Shown: piece by piece, positions 11,562 to 24,498 of the stretch
Layout: each line of letters opens with the position of its first letter
Numbering within the stretch: position 1 is the stretch's first letter
Assembly (NCBI GenBank): GCA_038277395.1
Contig: CM076191.1
Coordinates: 182,358,687-182,422,686, forward strand
Direction of reading: 5' to 3'
Source: Dryocosmus kuriphilus
Lineage: Eukaryota; Arthropoda; Insecta; Hymenoptera; Cynipidae
DNA: 64,000 nucleotides
The notes under the pieces: generated by a model
What the model saw: only the letters and a program-made list of their open reading frames with translations
What the model was told of the DNA's origin: nothing
Database searches by the model: none
Translations under genes and position numbers: made by a program

Positions 11562-11930
11562 GTTTAATAATGTTTTAGATGAAAAAATTAATAATTTTAC
11601 ATTTTCAGTAAAAAAAAAACACGACAAGAAGACTAACAAAACACTACAAAATATAAAAAACCTCGAATGTTGACAATTTTGCCTTGTATTTGACAGTTAG
11701 TTTGCCCTGAAGGTTATCAGCGCTACATCGGTCAATTGAAGTACTAATGCGCAGGCCAGTCAAAAGTGTGCCCATTTTTAGCTTTGAGTTGCACGGGGCT
11801 GGTTTGATCTGACATTTTTGCCTGACATTTTCCTGACATTTTGTTTCGGCAGGGTCAGACCAATCAGATGGTTGCGATTGCAGCGCCTCTGTAGTTCGTA
11901 CCCACCGCGAATTGATTCCAACAGCCCCCT
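11562..11930. other. Region upstream of the THAP exon
   Basis: Contains the probable 5' flank of the THAP exon and an inverted match to upstream sequence. ACCCACCGCGAATT near 11898-11911 is the complement of AATTCGCGGTGGG near 5839-5851, and GACATTTTTGCCTGACATTTTCC resembles sequence near 5757 and 9797. It reads as nested fragments of older repeats. Confidence 0.3.
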
Positions 11931-12690
11931 AATTTATTTTTACATTCTCATCAGAGAAGGTATTAGAATTCTGTAAAATTTGACTTTCGCGGATTTCATA
12001 AAATCTCCACGTTTTGAGACCTCCTGAATCCGAAAAAAAAAAACGGTTTTTACGACGGTGTCTGTGTGTCTGTTGTCGTTGTTCTCGTTGAAGCTTGTTC
12101 CCACGATAACTTTCGAAGGACCAATCGCATTCGATTGCGCTTTGGTACACTTCTTTAAGGGGTAAAAAGAAAGGACGAGTTCGCTAACCACCGGTTTTTG
12201 ACCAACGGTTATGGTTTTATCCATCAAAAACGGTTTTCACAAAATGAAAAAATCCATTTTCCGGCTAAACTATGTGAGATACAAAAAAAATATAAGAAAG
12301 TAAAATTGTTCTCCTCAAAAAAATCAACAAATTTTGTCTAAACCGTTTTTTGATAAAATGAACGATTTTTGTTTTAATCAACAAAACAGTATTAAAATTT
12401 AAAAACTCTGGTTTCCCGCCAAAATATTCAAGATGCAAAAAAATGGTGAAGAACAAAGTTGTTCAATTTAAAAATATCTACAAATTTTCTTTTAACCATT
12501 TTTTGATAAAATGCACTGTTTTTGGTTTAATCGATAAAACGTTATTAAAAATAAAAAATTTCAAATTTCCCGCCAAAATCTGCTCTCTATCATTTTTTTG
12601 GGCAGACGCGTATTTTTTGAGTTATTCGTGAAATAGGTTATGAAATATAAAGAAAACCACTTTTCAGCGACTAATCGGATTGGATAGTTA

Positions 12691-15600
12691 TTGAAAAATC
12701 TGCCCGCTACTCAGGCGCATTTCTCATCACGTTTCTCACGCTCACCAATCAATGAAATTATATCTAAAACGTAAATTTCTTCATTTTTTACATAGTTTGG
12801 CTGAAAAATGCAATTTTTACATTCTCATCAGAGAAGGTATTAGATTTATGCAAGATTTTACTTTCGCGGATTTCATGAAATCTCCACGTTTCGAGACCTC
12901 CTGAATCCGAAAAAACGGTTTTTACGACGGTGTCTGTCTGTCTGTTGTCGTCGTTGTCGTCGTTGTCGTTGGCGTCTGTTCCCACGATAACTTTCGAAGG
13001 ACTAATGGGATTAGATTGCACTTTGGCATACTACTTTAGGGTCCAAAAAGAAAGGACGAGTTCGTTAACCAGCGGTTTTTGACCAACGGTTATGGTTTTA
13101 TCCATCAAAAACGGTTTTCACAAAATCAAAAAATCCATTTTCCGGCTAAACTATGAGAGATACAAAAAAAATGTAAGAAAGTAACATTCTTCATCTTCAA
13201 AAAATCTACAAATTTTGTCTTAACCGATTTTTGATAAAATGAACGGTTTTTGTTTTAATCAAGAAAACGCTATTAAAATTTAAAAACTCTGGTTTTCCGC
13301 CAAAATATTCAAGATACAAAAAAATGGTGAAGGACAATGTTGTTCAATTTAAAAATATCTACAAACCTTGTTTTAACCATTTTTTGATAAAATGCACGGT
13401 TCTTGTTTTAATCGATAAAGCGTTATTAAAAAGCAAAAATTTCAAATTTCCCGCCAAACTATGCAAGATACGGAAAAGTAATAATAAACAAAGTTGTTCG
13501 CCTCAAAAAAATCTATAAATTTGCTCTCCGTCATTTTTTTGAGCAGACGCGTATTTTTTTGAGTTATTCGTGAAATAGGTTATGAAATATTAAGAAAGCC
13601 ACTTTTCAGCGACTAATCGGATTGGACAGTTATTGAAAAATCTGCCCGCTACTCAGGCGCATTCTCATCACGTTTCTCACGCTCACCAATCAATGAAATT
13701 ATATCTAAAACGTAAATTTCTTCATTTTTCACATAGTTTGGCTGAAAAATGCAATTTTTACATTCTCATCAGAGAAGGTATTAGATTTATGCAAAATTTT
13801 ACTTTCGCGGATTTCATGAAATCTCCACGTTTTGAGACCTCCTGAATCCGAAAAAACGGTTTTTTACGACGGTGTCTGTCTGTTGTCGTCGTCGTTGTCG
13901 TTGGCGTCTGTTCCCACGATAACTTTCGAAGGACTAATGGGATTAGATTGCACTTTGGCATACTACTTTAGGTTCCAAAAAGAAAGGACGAGTTCGTTAA
14001 CCAGCGGTTTTTGACCAACGGTTATGGTTTTATCCATCAAAAACGGTTTTCACAAAATCAAAAAATCCATTTTCCGGCTAAACTATGAGAGATACAAAAA
14101 AAATGTAAGAAAGTAACATTCTTCATCTTCAAAAAATCTACAAATTTTGTCTTAACCGATTTTTGATAAAATGAACGGTTTTTGTTTTAATCAAGAAAAC
14201 GCTATTAAAATTTAAAAACTCTGGTTTTCCGCCAAAATATTCAAGATACAAAAAAATGGTGAAGGACAAAGTTGTTCAATTTAAAAATATCTACAAATTT
14301 TGTTTTAACCATTTTTTGATAAAATGCACGGTTTTTGTTTTAATCGATAAAGCGTTATTAAAAAGCAAAAATTTCAAATTTCCCGACAAACTATGCAAGA
14401 TACGGAAAAATAATAATGAACAAAGTTGTTCGTCTCAAGAAGATCTACAAATCTGCTCTCTATCATTTTTTCGAGCCGACGCGTATTTTTTGAGTTATTC
14501 GTGAAATAGGTTATGAAATATTAAGAAAGCCACTTTTCAGCGACTAATCGGATTGGACAGTTATTGAAAAATCTGCCCGCTACTCAGGCGCATTCTCATC
14601 ACGTTTCTCACGCTCACCAATCAATGAAATTATATCTAAAACGTAAATTTCTTCATTTTTCACATAGTTTGGCTGAAAAATGCAATTTTTACATTCTCAT
14701 CAGAGAAGGTATTAGATTTATGCAAAATTTTACTTTCGCGGATTTCATGAAATCTCCACGTTTTGAGACCTCCTGAATCCGAAAAAACGGTTTTTTACGA
14801 CGGTGTCTGTCTGTTGTCGTCGTCGTTGTCGTTGGCGTCTGTTCCCACGATAACTTTCGAAGGACTAATGGGATTAGATTGCACTTTGGCATACTACTTT
14901 AGGTTCCAAAAAGAAAGGACGAGTTCGTTAACCAGCGGTTTTTGACCAACGGTTATGGTTTTATCCATCAAAAACGGTTTTCACAAAATCAAAAAATCCA
15001 TTTTCCGGCTAAACTATGAGAGATACAAAAAAAATGTAAGAAAGTAACATTCTTCATCTTCAAAAAATCTACAAATTTTGTCTTAACCGATTTTTGATAA
15101 AATGAACGGTTTTTGTTTTAATCAAGAAAACGCTATTAAAATTTAAAAACTCTGGTTTTCCGCCAAAATATTCAAGATACAAAAAAATGGTGAAGGACAA
15201 AGTTGTTCAATTTAAAAATATCTACAAATTTTGTTTTAACCATTTTTTGATAAAATGCACGGTTTTTGTTTTAATCGATAAAGCGTTATTAAAAAGCAAA
15301 AATTTCAAATTTCCCGACAAACTATGCAAGATACGGAAAAATAATAATGAACAAAGTTGTTCGTCTCAAGAAGATCTACAAATCTGCTCTCTATCATTTT
15401 TTCGAGCCGACGCGTATTTTTTGAGTTATTCGTGAAATAGGTTATGAAATATTAAGAAAGCCACTTTTCAGCGACTAATCGGATTGGACAGTTATTGAAA
15501 AATCTGCCCGCTACTCAGGCGCATTCTCATCACGTTTCTCACGCTCACCAATCAATGAAATTATATCTAAAACGTAAATTTCTTCATTTTTCACATAGTT

Positions 15601-16400
15601 TGGCTGAAAAATGCAATTTTTACATTCTCATCAGAGAAGGTATTAGATTTATGCAAAATTTTACTTTCGCGAATTTCATGAAATCTCCACGTTTTGAGAC
15701 CTCCTGAATCCGAAAAAACGGTTTTTACGACGGTGTCTGTCTGTCTGTTGTCGTTGGCGTCTGTTCCCACGATAATTTTCAAAGGACTAATCGGATTGGA
15801 TTGCGCTTTGGCATACTACTTTAGGGTCCAAAAAGAAATGACGAGTTCATTAACTAGCGGTTTTTGACCAACGGTTATGGTTGTATCCATCAAAAACTGT
15901 TTTCACAAAATCAAAAAATCCATTTTTCGGCTAAACTATGAGATACAAAAAAAATGTAAGAAAGTAAAATTGTTCATCTTCAAAAAATCTACAAATTTTG
16001 TCTTAACCGTTTTTTGATAAAATGAACGGTTTTTGATTTAATCAAGAAAACGCTATTAAAATTAAAAAACTCTGGTTTCCCACCAAAATATTCAAGATGC
16101 AAAAAAATGGTGAAGGACAAAGTTGTTCAATTTAAAAATATCTACAAATTTTGTTTTAACCATTTTTTGATAAAATGCACGGTTTTTGTTTTAATCGATA
16201 AAGCGTTATTAAAAAGCAAAAAATTTCAAATTTCCCGCCAAACTATGCAAGATACGGAAAAATAATAATGAACAAAGTTGTTCGCCTCAAGAAGATCTAA
16301 AAATCTGCTCTCTATCATTTTTTCGAGCAGAAGCGTATTTTTTGAATTACTCGTGAAATTTTATGAAATATAAAGAAAACCACTTTTCAGGAAAACTGCA
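12691..16400. repeat. 931-bp tandem units
   Basis: Four consecutive units: 12691-13632, 13633-14563, 14564-15494 and 15495 to about 16400. Short frames at 13633-13845 and 14564-14776 translate identically, as do those at 14256-14504 and 15187-15435, so the middle units are almost identical and the duplication is recent. The outer units are more diverged. Each unit contains a degraded GC segment, a core and an arm. Confidence 0.85.
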
Positions 16401-16570
16401 AGATATGAGAAAATATTAAGAAGCAGAATTATTCACCTTGGAAAGAGCTACAAAATTTATTTGTAAGACTCATCGTTTTACTTTTAAGAATCGAAATCCT
16501 CTATTGTGAAAATTTGGAAAATCACTCAAAAACTTTACCAATCTGCAATGTGTTTTAAAAAAATGTAATT

Positions 16571-16861
16571 ATCGAGCGCGAAGCGCGAGTGTCATGATGA
16601 GAATGTATTCCTTAAGGGCGATAGAGCCTTAAGTAAAATAATTTCTTTTGTAATTTTTAATTTAAAGGTTTAGACGATCCACAAACACCGAGCGCGTAGC
16701 GCGACGTGAATAATCTATCGAGCGTGAAGCGCGAGTGCCGTATAGAACGTATCGAGCGCGAAGCGCGAGTGCCAACAGATGCGCGCCGAAGGCGCGCTCA
16801 TATTGCGCGCAAAGCGCGGCACGCAAAGCGCGCGATGAGAATGTGCCCGCAAAGCGGGCAG
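16571..16861. repeat. GC-rich short-hairpin cluster, copy 2
   Basis: Same order of hairpins as 1272-1566: GAGCGCGAAGCGCGAG, the CCTTAAGG...CCTTAAG hairpin, GCGCGCCGAAGGCGCGC and GCCCGCAAAGCGGGC. GATGAGAATGT occurs at 16596 and 16834. Several stems differ from copy 1 while pairing is kept (for example CGCGCGCAGCGGGC versus CGCAAAGCGGGC). Confidence 0.75.
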
Positions 16862-16866
16862 ATTTT

Positions 16867-17284
16867 TTTCATTAGGGTGGGTCGAAAATAAAAAAGTCTG
16901 AAATTCGATATCATAACTAAGCGAAAAAGTAGCATATTTGTGCCCTGAAAATGTATAACTTTGGAATGGATAGATATATCCCGCGCAGAAATCTGAAATA
17001 CTGATGCGCGTCTAGTAAGGTTCCGATCAGTTTGCCCTACTTCTGGTGTAGCCCTGATCAGGTAAACTGGCATGGGTTATAAATGGCTTGTAAGGCTTTT
17101 GCAGACGATTATCGTATTTAAGAAGAACTTGTCATAGCCCTCCAGGATTTTTCAAACAATGCCTTTTTTCTATAATTATAATAAATGTACAAATTAAACA
17201 TTAGTTTCTTAAAGAAAAAGAACTTTTATTCATTTTTAATGAAAAAGCACTTTTTTTTTAGAGTCTTTTAGTGATATATTCTGT
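16867..17284. other. Unassigned AT-rich segment
   Basis: Begins CATTAGGGTGGGTCGAAAAT, which looks like the end of a small element, but I cannot find a matching opposite end. No coding frame is recognised. Confidence 0.3.
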
Positions 17285-18330
17285 TTGTTATTCTGTGTAT
17301 ATATATATTCTGTGTTCAAAAGTAAAGCTCGTTATCACGAAAAGGGATTTAAAGATTTTAAATTATTTCAACAGATTTCACAAAGATTTCAAATATTTCA
17401 AAAGATTTTAGTAAGGTTTCAAAGACTTCAAATACTTCAAAGATTTCAAACATTTAGAGATTTTTCACAAAGATTTCGAATACTTTATAGATATTTGAAA
17501 GATCTCAAATATTTCAAGAATTTCAAACGTTTGACTTAGATTTAAAAGGTTTCATAAAAATTTCAAAGATTTGAAAATATTTCTAATATTTCAAAAGATT
17601 TTACAAAAGTTTCAAAAATTTTAAAACATTTTTGAAAAGGTCACAAAAAGATTGTAAAGCTTTTTAAAGATTTAAAAGATTTCATAAAAATTTTAAAGAT
17701 TTCAAAAGATTTTACCGAATTTCAAAGATTTCAAATACTTCAAAGGTTTCAAAGATTTAGAAATTTTTCACAAAGATTTCAAATATTTTATAAATATTTG
17801 AAAGATCTCAAATATCTCAAGAGATTTCAAACATTTGACTAAGAATTAAAAGATTACATAAAATTTTCAAACATTTCGAGAATTAGACTTCAGTTATTTA
17901 ACAGTTTTTACGAAGATTTCAAAGGATTTTCAAACATTTAAAAAATATCAAAGATCTCAAAGATTTCAAAAATTTTAAAATATTTCACAAAGATTTCAGA
18001 AGACATCAAAAACATGTCAAAAGATTTCACAAAGAATTTGCAAGGTTTTCAAAAATTTCAAAAGATTTCAAATATTTCAAATAGTCTTTTAAAATATTTA
18101 AAGAGAAAAAGGGGAAATGGAGAAGTTTTTCAAGAACAGGGGAGGAAAGGTGATTTTGAAAAAAGGCGGAAAGACTGTGATCTCTGGAATACTTAAGAAT
18201 ATTGGGGAATACTTCTGACTATTTTGGAATACTATGGAATATTTGTGAATACGAGGAATACTTGAAATATGAGGGAATGCATGGGAAAATTTCTTGAGTG
18301 TACGAGGAATACTTGAGTGCAAGACCCCTC
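17285..18330. repeat. Degenerate TTTCAAAGATTTCAAA repeat tract
   Basis: About 800 bp of imperfect repeats of words such as GATTTCAAATATTTCAAA, followed by GGAATACT-type repeats (about 18185-18325) ending TTGAGTGTACGAGGAATACTT. The open frames here (rich in F, K and Q) are by-products of the repeat. The same GAATACTT end occurs inverted at about 31985-32090 and, in part, near 42895-42935. Confidence 0.7.
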
Positions 18331-19166
18331 GGTTTAAAGTTTTAAAAAAATTAATTTTTTCTAAAGAAGAAAAATAAGGATGAGAGAGCTTTTGGGATCA
18401 ATTGAGACCTCAGAATATTCGCATTACTTCGGATTTTTCACACTAAAAAAAAGATTTTTAGTTAATTAGATTAAAACCGAACTAAGACTTATGTGAGCTA
18501 GTGCAATTCGTGTGTTTTCGAGACTCAAAAAGTGTTTTAAAAAAATAAGAAGGGCAATAACTTAAAAAAAAAAAAAAAAAATCAAGGGAAATCTTTGTCA
18601 ATATACGTTTGCTCAACTAAACAAATTTTAAAAGAATCGATTTTCCTTCTTTACTTTTCATTTTTTATTTTTGTTGTTTATTTTGTTTGTTTTGCTTATC
18701 AAGTCGAGTAACTAACACTAGTCTAACACTAAGCAATTTTAATTTGAAATTTCATTTAATCATACTAAAGAATTACTTCTATAACAATGAATAAGCAATC
18801 TTTACTCTCCTTGTTAATAGAGAGAAATAAAAATTCGTTCTCAGAGGGTCAACAATGTTTCTTTATGCTACAATCTACATGACCAGACCACCCTGTTGGG
18901 CTTGCATAGATTTATAGTCCAATCGAAGCCAATGTCAGGGTTTATTCTCGACGAAACAGTTCACTTCCTTTTGCTTAATCGAATTTATTACTTCTTTTAT
19001 TTGAAAGTGACCAATGTAACAACAACCGATACCGTGACAAATTAAAAAATTTTTAAGGGCTTTATTCAAAAAATTGTATTTATACTTGAATTTTTAATAC
19101 AAGGTATACACAAGAGTAAAGAAAATGCAATTAAGAAAGAAATAAAGCTCTTTGATTTTAGAAATT
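18331..19166. other. AT-rich region, no gene recognised
   Basis: Contains short poly-A runs (near 18565) and no coding frame, tRNA-like or terminal-repeat structure that I can support. Confidence 0.4.
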
Positions 19167-21735
19167 GCCGCGGGACGACTGAAAAATCCCAAAAAATAAA
19201 ATTCCCGACACTGTAAAAATTACCGAAAAAAAATACTGAAACATAAAATTCCCGAAATAAAAAATTCCCAACATTAGATAATTGCCAAAGTAAAATTCCC
19301 GATAGTTTATAATATTACCGAAATTTAAAATTCACGAAATAAAATATACCCGAAAGAAAATTTACGAATTGTAAAATATTCAACACTATAAATTTGCCGA
19401 ATTTAAACAATTAAAAAAATTGTTCTTTGCCAAACGGAACAGAGCTGTGTCCAAAATTTATATGGATGGATTTTAGTCATCGACAGCTTAAAATGTTCCT
19501 TTTTGACCCCACTTTATGGGCTCGTGTGGCCTATTCGAAAACTTCAATATGGCGGCTCAATATGGCGGCGAGAAACCACGAACAAATCGAAAGGTCAAAT
19601 CAAAAAGCTTGTAAAAAAAAAGGATCATCGTTTGATTCCACAGATTAAGGTCGTAAACTGTTGTCAATTGACGTACTCAAAAAAGTAGTGTGGTAGGTTG
19701 ATGAAATTCAATATGGCGGATCCAAGATGGCGACTAAAATTTCGAAATCGTCAGATTGATGCAAAATTTGGTTTTCGGGGGGTTTTGAGGTCGTTGAACA
19801 CGAATCCGAGGTCAGATTTTTAAAATTCACAATAGCGGATCCAATATGGCGTGGAGAGGCCACGAAAAAATCGAAAGGTCAAATCAAAAAGCTTGTAAAA
19901 AAAAGGATCATCGTTCGATTCCACTGATTAAGGTCGTAAACTGTTGCCAATTGACGTCCTCAAAAAATTATTGTGGTAGGTTGATGAAATTCAATATGGC
20001 GGATCCAAGATGGCGACTAAAATTTCGAAATCGTCAGCTTGATGCAATATTTGGTTTTCGGGGGGTTTTGAGGTCGCTGAACACGAATCTGAGGTCAGAC
20101 TTTTAAAATTCACAATAGCGGATCCAATATGCCGTGGAGAGGCCACGAAAAAATCGAAAGGTCAAATCAAAAAGCTTGTAAAAAAAAGGATCATCGTTCG
20201 ATTCCATTGATTAAGGTCGTAAACTGTTGTCAATTGACGTCCTCCAAAAATTAGTGTGGTAGGTTGATGAAATTCAATATGGCGGATCCAAGATGGTGGC
20301 TAAAATTTCGAAATCGTCAGATTGATGCAATATTTGGTTTTCGGGGGGTTTTGAGGTCGGTGAACACGAATCCGAGGTCAGATTTTTAAAATTCACAATA
20401 GCGGATCCAATATGGCGCGGAGAGGCCCTGAAAATCTAGCTAGGTTAAGAAACAATGAACAGAATTGTCTTGGTGGAACATGTACGGAGGTTTTTGGGGT
20501 CGCTGAACACGAATCCGATGTCAGATTTTCAAAAATCCAAATGGCGGATTCAATATGGCATCTAAAACCTCAAAATCGTAAAAATCTAATAAAAATATCA
20601 TCAGATTGATGTCAGATTTGGTTTGCGGAAATTTTCCAGGCTGCTGATCACGAGTACAAAGTCAGGTTTGCAAAATTCAATACGATAGACCAAATTTTAA
20701 AAAATCATGGCATGTCATCTCATGATTTTGTGACTTAGTATGAAATGAAATATGGACTAATAACGGACGCAGAGAGCTTTTAAATCTTTTATCAACATTC
20801 TCAATTGAAACCGACATTTTTTTTTCATTTGATAGAAACAGGTAAAACAGGTAATATAAAATACTAAACTTTATTTGATTGATATTATTATTAGTCCATA
20901 TTTTATTTCATACTAAATCACAAAATCATGAGATGGCATGACATGATTTTTAAAATTTGGTCTATCGTATTGAATTTTGCAAACCTGACTTTGTACTCGT
21001 GATCAGCAGCCTGGAAAATTTCCGCAAACCAAATCTGACATAAATCTGATGATCTTTTTATTAGATTTTTACGATTTTGAGGTTTCAACCGCCATATTGA
21101 ATCCGTCATTTGGATTTTTGAAAATATGACATCGGATTCGTGTTCAGCGACCTCAAAACCCCCCAAAAAACAAATTTTGCATCAACCTGACGATTTAGAA
21201 ATTTTAGTCGCCATATTGGATCCGCCATATTGAATTTCATCAACCTACCACACTAATTTTTTGAGGACGTCAATTGGCAAGAGTTTACGACCTTAATCAA
21301 TGGAATCGAACGATGATCCTTTTTTTTACAAGCTTTTTGATTTGACCTTTCGATTTTTTTGTGGTTTCTCGCCGCCATATTGGGCCGCCATATTAAAATT
21401 TTCGAAAAGGCCACACGAGCCCATAAAGTGGGGTCAAAAAGGAACATTTTAAGCTATCGATGACTAAAATCCATCCATATCAATTTTGGGCACAGCTCTG
21501 TTCCGTTTGACAAAGAACGTCCCATATTATATATAATAATAATAATATATAATAATTGAAAACAATTTTTTAAGTTGCTTAAATTCGGGAATTTTTTAAT
21601 TCAGCAATTTTCTGTGGGGAATTTTCCTTTTCGACAATTTTTTAATCCAGGGAATTTTACATTTCAGTATTTTTTGTCGTCAATTTTACAGAGTCGGGAA
21701 TTCTATTTTTCGGGATTTTTCAGTAGTCCCCGCAC
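19167..21735. mobile_element. Foldback element with internal tandem repeats
   Basis: A 2.57 kb imperfect palindrome. The outer arms (about 19169-19412 and 21555-21731) share CGACTGAAAAATCCC, AAATTCCCGA and CGAATTTAA motifs. The inner arms (19419-19740 and 21190-21510) share TTTGCCAAACGGAACAGAGC, ATGTTCC and AATATGGCGGC. The centre (about 20640-20960) pairs CATGTCATCTCATGATTTTG with its complement around a loop near 20760-20880. The left arm is longer because it holds three 283-bp tandem units. Non-coding. Confidence 0.82.
19575..20540. repeat. 283-bp tandem units in the foldback left arm
   Basis: The word TGGTAGGTTGATGAAATTCA recurs at 19691, 19974 and 20257, exactly 283 bp apart each time. 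Each unit contains AATATGGCGGATCC, a GGGGTTTTGAGGTCG segment and GAAAGGTCAAATC. A fourth, diverged unit follows. The right arm has only one unit. Confidence 0.85.
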
Positions 21736-22676
21736 ATCCGTCGATATAAAGTTAACCACTATAATGAGACAAAGGAATTCCTAAGTTTTTGCTTTTAGTA
21801 AAAATTTCACGAAAACAAATTTTATAAATTAATACATAAGAAAGTATTATTTTTCCTAAAAAATTAAAAATAATTTCCTAAATTGCGCAAACGCTTACTC
21901 TTTTTTTTTTTGAAAGAGGGCTCTTTAGAGTATCAAAAATAAACACGATAAAAATGGAATCAGGCAATATTAAAAAACTGAATTTAAACATTTTCTTTAT
22001 ATGGTAAACTAATATTTAAATTTTATTTTCATAAAAAAAACTGGTGCAGTTCTTATCGTACTATATTCCACAGATATTTAAAACTCTAAATTCCACAGAA
22101 TAATGTAAACATAATTCAAAATCTCGACCAAGCTTTATTATAAAAACCTTCCATTTTTCTCTACAAAAAATATTCAAAATTGAAACAAATTCAAAAAGCG
22201 TTAACTCTAACTTTTGTGAATCCGGCATGGAGTTCTCCAAGTATGCAACTGAATAAAATTGCAGTAAAGAGTTTTACTGATCAGTCAGTAAGGAAATTTA
22301 CTGAACGCTGCGTAAAATTCACGGAATATGTTTTTAATTTCAGGTAAAAAAATGCAGTCCTGAATAAGCAGAACATTTACATTGAATGGAACCTGAGCAA
22401 TGTTCTGTAAAAGGATATGAATGGATAAAGTATCGCCAGTCTCACCTTGGATGCTTCGATACTTAAATATTCTGCATTTGATTTAAAGATGATGCAATTC
22501 AATATGAATATGGATCGATTTATAACCGGGAGACAGAGACACATTTGTTTGTATCGATTGATTGAAAAAACGCACAGAATATATCATTTTACTTAGATTC
22601 CAATTTTAACCCGGAAATTAACCTTTACCTACGATCTCCACTCCTGCCCTATGGATTTGGTTCCCAATTATCTATC
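21736..22676. other. AT-rich region, no gene recognised
   Basis: No terminal repeats, coding frame or RNA gene that I can support. Confidence 0.4.
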
Positions 22677-22729
22677 TATTACACAGCCCCACAAAAAAAA
22701 AAAAAATTTTCTGTGCACGTGACCAGACC

Positions 22730-23940
22730 ACCATATCTATATGTTTTTGGGGTCGCTGAGTCCGAGTCCGGGGTCCGTTTCTCTCCATCAGGTCAGGGTC
22801 AAGGTCGTTTCAAGGTCAAAACAATATTATTCCACGAATGTGGGCCAAGATGCCGTTTTTGTATGTTTTTGGGGTCCCTGAGTCCGAATTTGAGGTTTGT
22901 TTGCCTCCATCAGGTCAGGGTCAAGGTCATTTCAAGGTTAAATCGAGGAAAAAACCTGTGAACAGATACAATTACTACATCTATACGTTTTTGGGGTCGC
23001 TGAGTCCGAATCCGGGGTCCGTTTTTCTCCATCAGGTCAGGGTCAAGGTCGTTTCAAGGTCAAATCAATATTATTCCACGAATGTGGGCCAAGATGCCGT
23101 TTTTGTATGTTTTTGGGGTCCCTGAGTCCGAATTTGAGGTTTGTTTGCCTCCATCAGGTCAGGGTCAAGGTCATTTCAAGGTTAAATCGAGGAAAAAACC
23201 TGTGAACAGACACAATTACTACTACTTCTATACGTTTTTGGGGTCGCTGAGTCCGAATCCGGGGTCCGTTTTTCTCCATCAGGTCAGGGTCAAGGTCGTT
23301 TCAAGGTCAAATCAATATTATTCCACGAATGTGGGCCAAGATGCCGTTTTTGTATGTTTTTGGGGTCCCTGAGTCCGAATTTGAGGTTTATTTGTCTCCA
23401 TCAGGTCAGGGTCAAGGTCATTTCAAGGTTAAATCGAGGAAAAAACCTGTGAACAGACACAATTACTACATCTATACGTTTTTGGGGTCGCTGAGTCCGA
23501 ATCCGGGGTCCGTTTTTCTCCATCAGGTCAGGGTCAAGGTCGTTTCAAGGTCCAATCAATATTATTCCACGAATGTGGGCCAAGATGCCGTTTTTGTATG
23601 TTTTTGGGGTCCCTGAGTCCGAATTTGAGGTTTGTTTGCCTCCATCAGGTCAGGGTCAAGGTCATTTCAAGATTAAATCGAGGAAAATACCTGTAAACAG
23701 ACACAATTACTACATCTATACGTTTTTGGGGTCGCTGAGTCCGAATCCGAGGTCCGTTTTTTTCCATCAGGTCAAGGTCATTTCACGGACAAATGACGAT
23801 TATTTCACGAACGTGGGCCAAGATGCCGTTTTGTATGTTTTTGATGTCCCTGGGTGCGAATCCGAAGTCTGTTAGTCTTCATCAGGTCTGGATCAAGATC
23901 ATCTCAAGGTCGAATCGAGGAAAAAACTTGAAAGTCAATA
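22730..23940. repeat. Dimeric subterminal tandem repeat, left side
   Basis: Period 244-247 bp, made of two related halves of about 122 bp. One half begins GGGGTCCCTGAGTCCGAATT and continues into AGGAAAAAACCTGTGAACAG. The other begins GGGGTCGCTGAGTCCGAATC and continues into ATTCCACGAATGTGGGCC. Both contain CCATCAGGTCAGGGTCAAGG. GAATGTGGGCCAAGATGCCG occurs at about 22838, 23082, 23329 and 23573. The open frames across it are by-products, since 244 is not a multiple of three. Confidence 0.88.
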
Positions 23941-24498
23941 ACATTGAATACGTCGTATGATACAGATGTAAAATAAAATTGGATATATTGGTTTTCTTTT
24001 CTATTCTTCAAGACTTCTGTTTTAACGTGATACGGAGGATAGATGTTTAATTTATCCTCAGTTTTATAGAATATCATTTTTATATTCTGACTGACCGAAT
24101 ATCTCTGCGCTGAAGGATGTAATATAGCAACATTGGTGAGCCCAATTACAGTTTCTAAACTAACACTACATCTGCGTGGTGATACTTGAATTCTTCAAAT
24201 CCTGCTACCGCGAGGGATACTGGGACGATGACAACTGCTTCGAAAGGAGATGTGTAGAATGATTCGCTTTCCAGTCCCATGTGGTATCGAAGCCAGCGTG
24301 GCGCGCTGCCTTGCAGGGGGGCGTTAGGGTGTGAGAATGAAGCCGTAGTGTGTCTGACGACGAGTTGACATTGTCTTCGTCAAAGTCAGAAAGCTCTCAT
24401 AATTAGAACTGAGGAGGTATGAGAGTTATCACCCTCAGGACGGTGGACTCACCTGCGATCGGACCAGGATCCCTAACGCGTAGGTACTTAAATCTACT
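23941..24498. other. Region upstream of the transposase frame
   Basis: Non-repetitive leader between the subterminal repeats and the ATG at 24499. It probably holds the transposon promoter or 5' UTR, but I see no motif that proves it. Confidence 0.3.

Larger units (their letters stand above)
11931..16866. repeat. Modular foldback element (copy 2) expanded as a tandem array
   Basis: Starts with the core in minus orientation (11931-12245), then arm sequence, then repeated core-plus-arm units. Units begin at the sequence ATCTGCCCGCTACTCAGGCG near 12698, 13640, 14571 and 15502, giving spacings of 942, 931 and 931 bp. The array ends with the same arm terminus and GC-rich hairpin cluster as copy 1. 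The left end TTTATTTTTACATTCTCATC is the complement of the right end of copy 1 near 1868-1888, so the core probably forms the terminal inverted repeat of the family. Copy 2 appears to lack the terminal inverted core on its right side. Confidence 0.75.

Noticed and set aside
17285..17539. Open frame rich in F, K, Q and I
   Set aside because: It is a direct translation of the degenerate TTTCAAAGATTTCAAA repeat; no domain and no start context.
22713..23875. Repeated open frames with YVFGVPESEFEV and GQGQGHFKVK, resembling a repeat protein
   Set aside because: They fall entirely within a 244-247 bp tandem repeat whose period is not a multiple of three, change frame from unit to unit, and lie in the subterminal part of a transposon.
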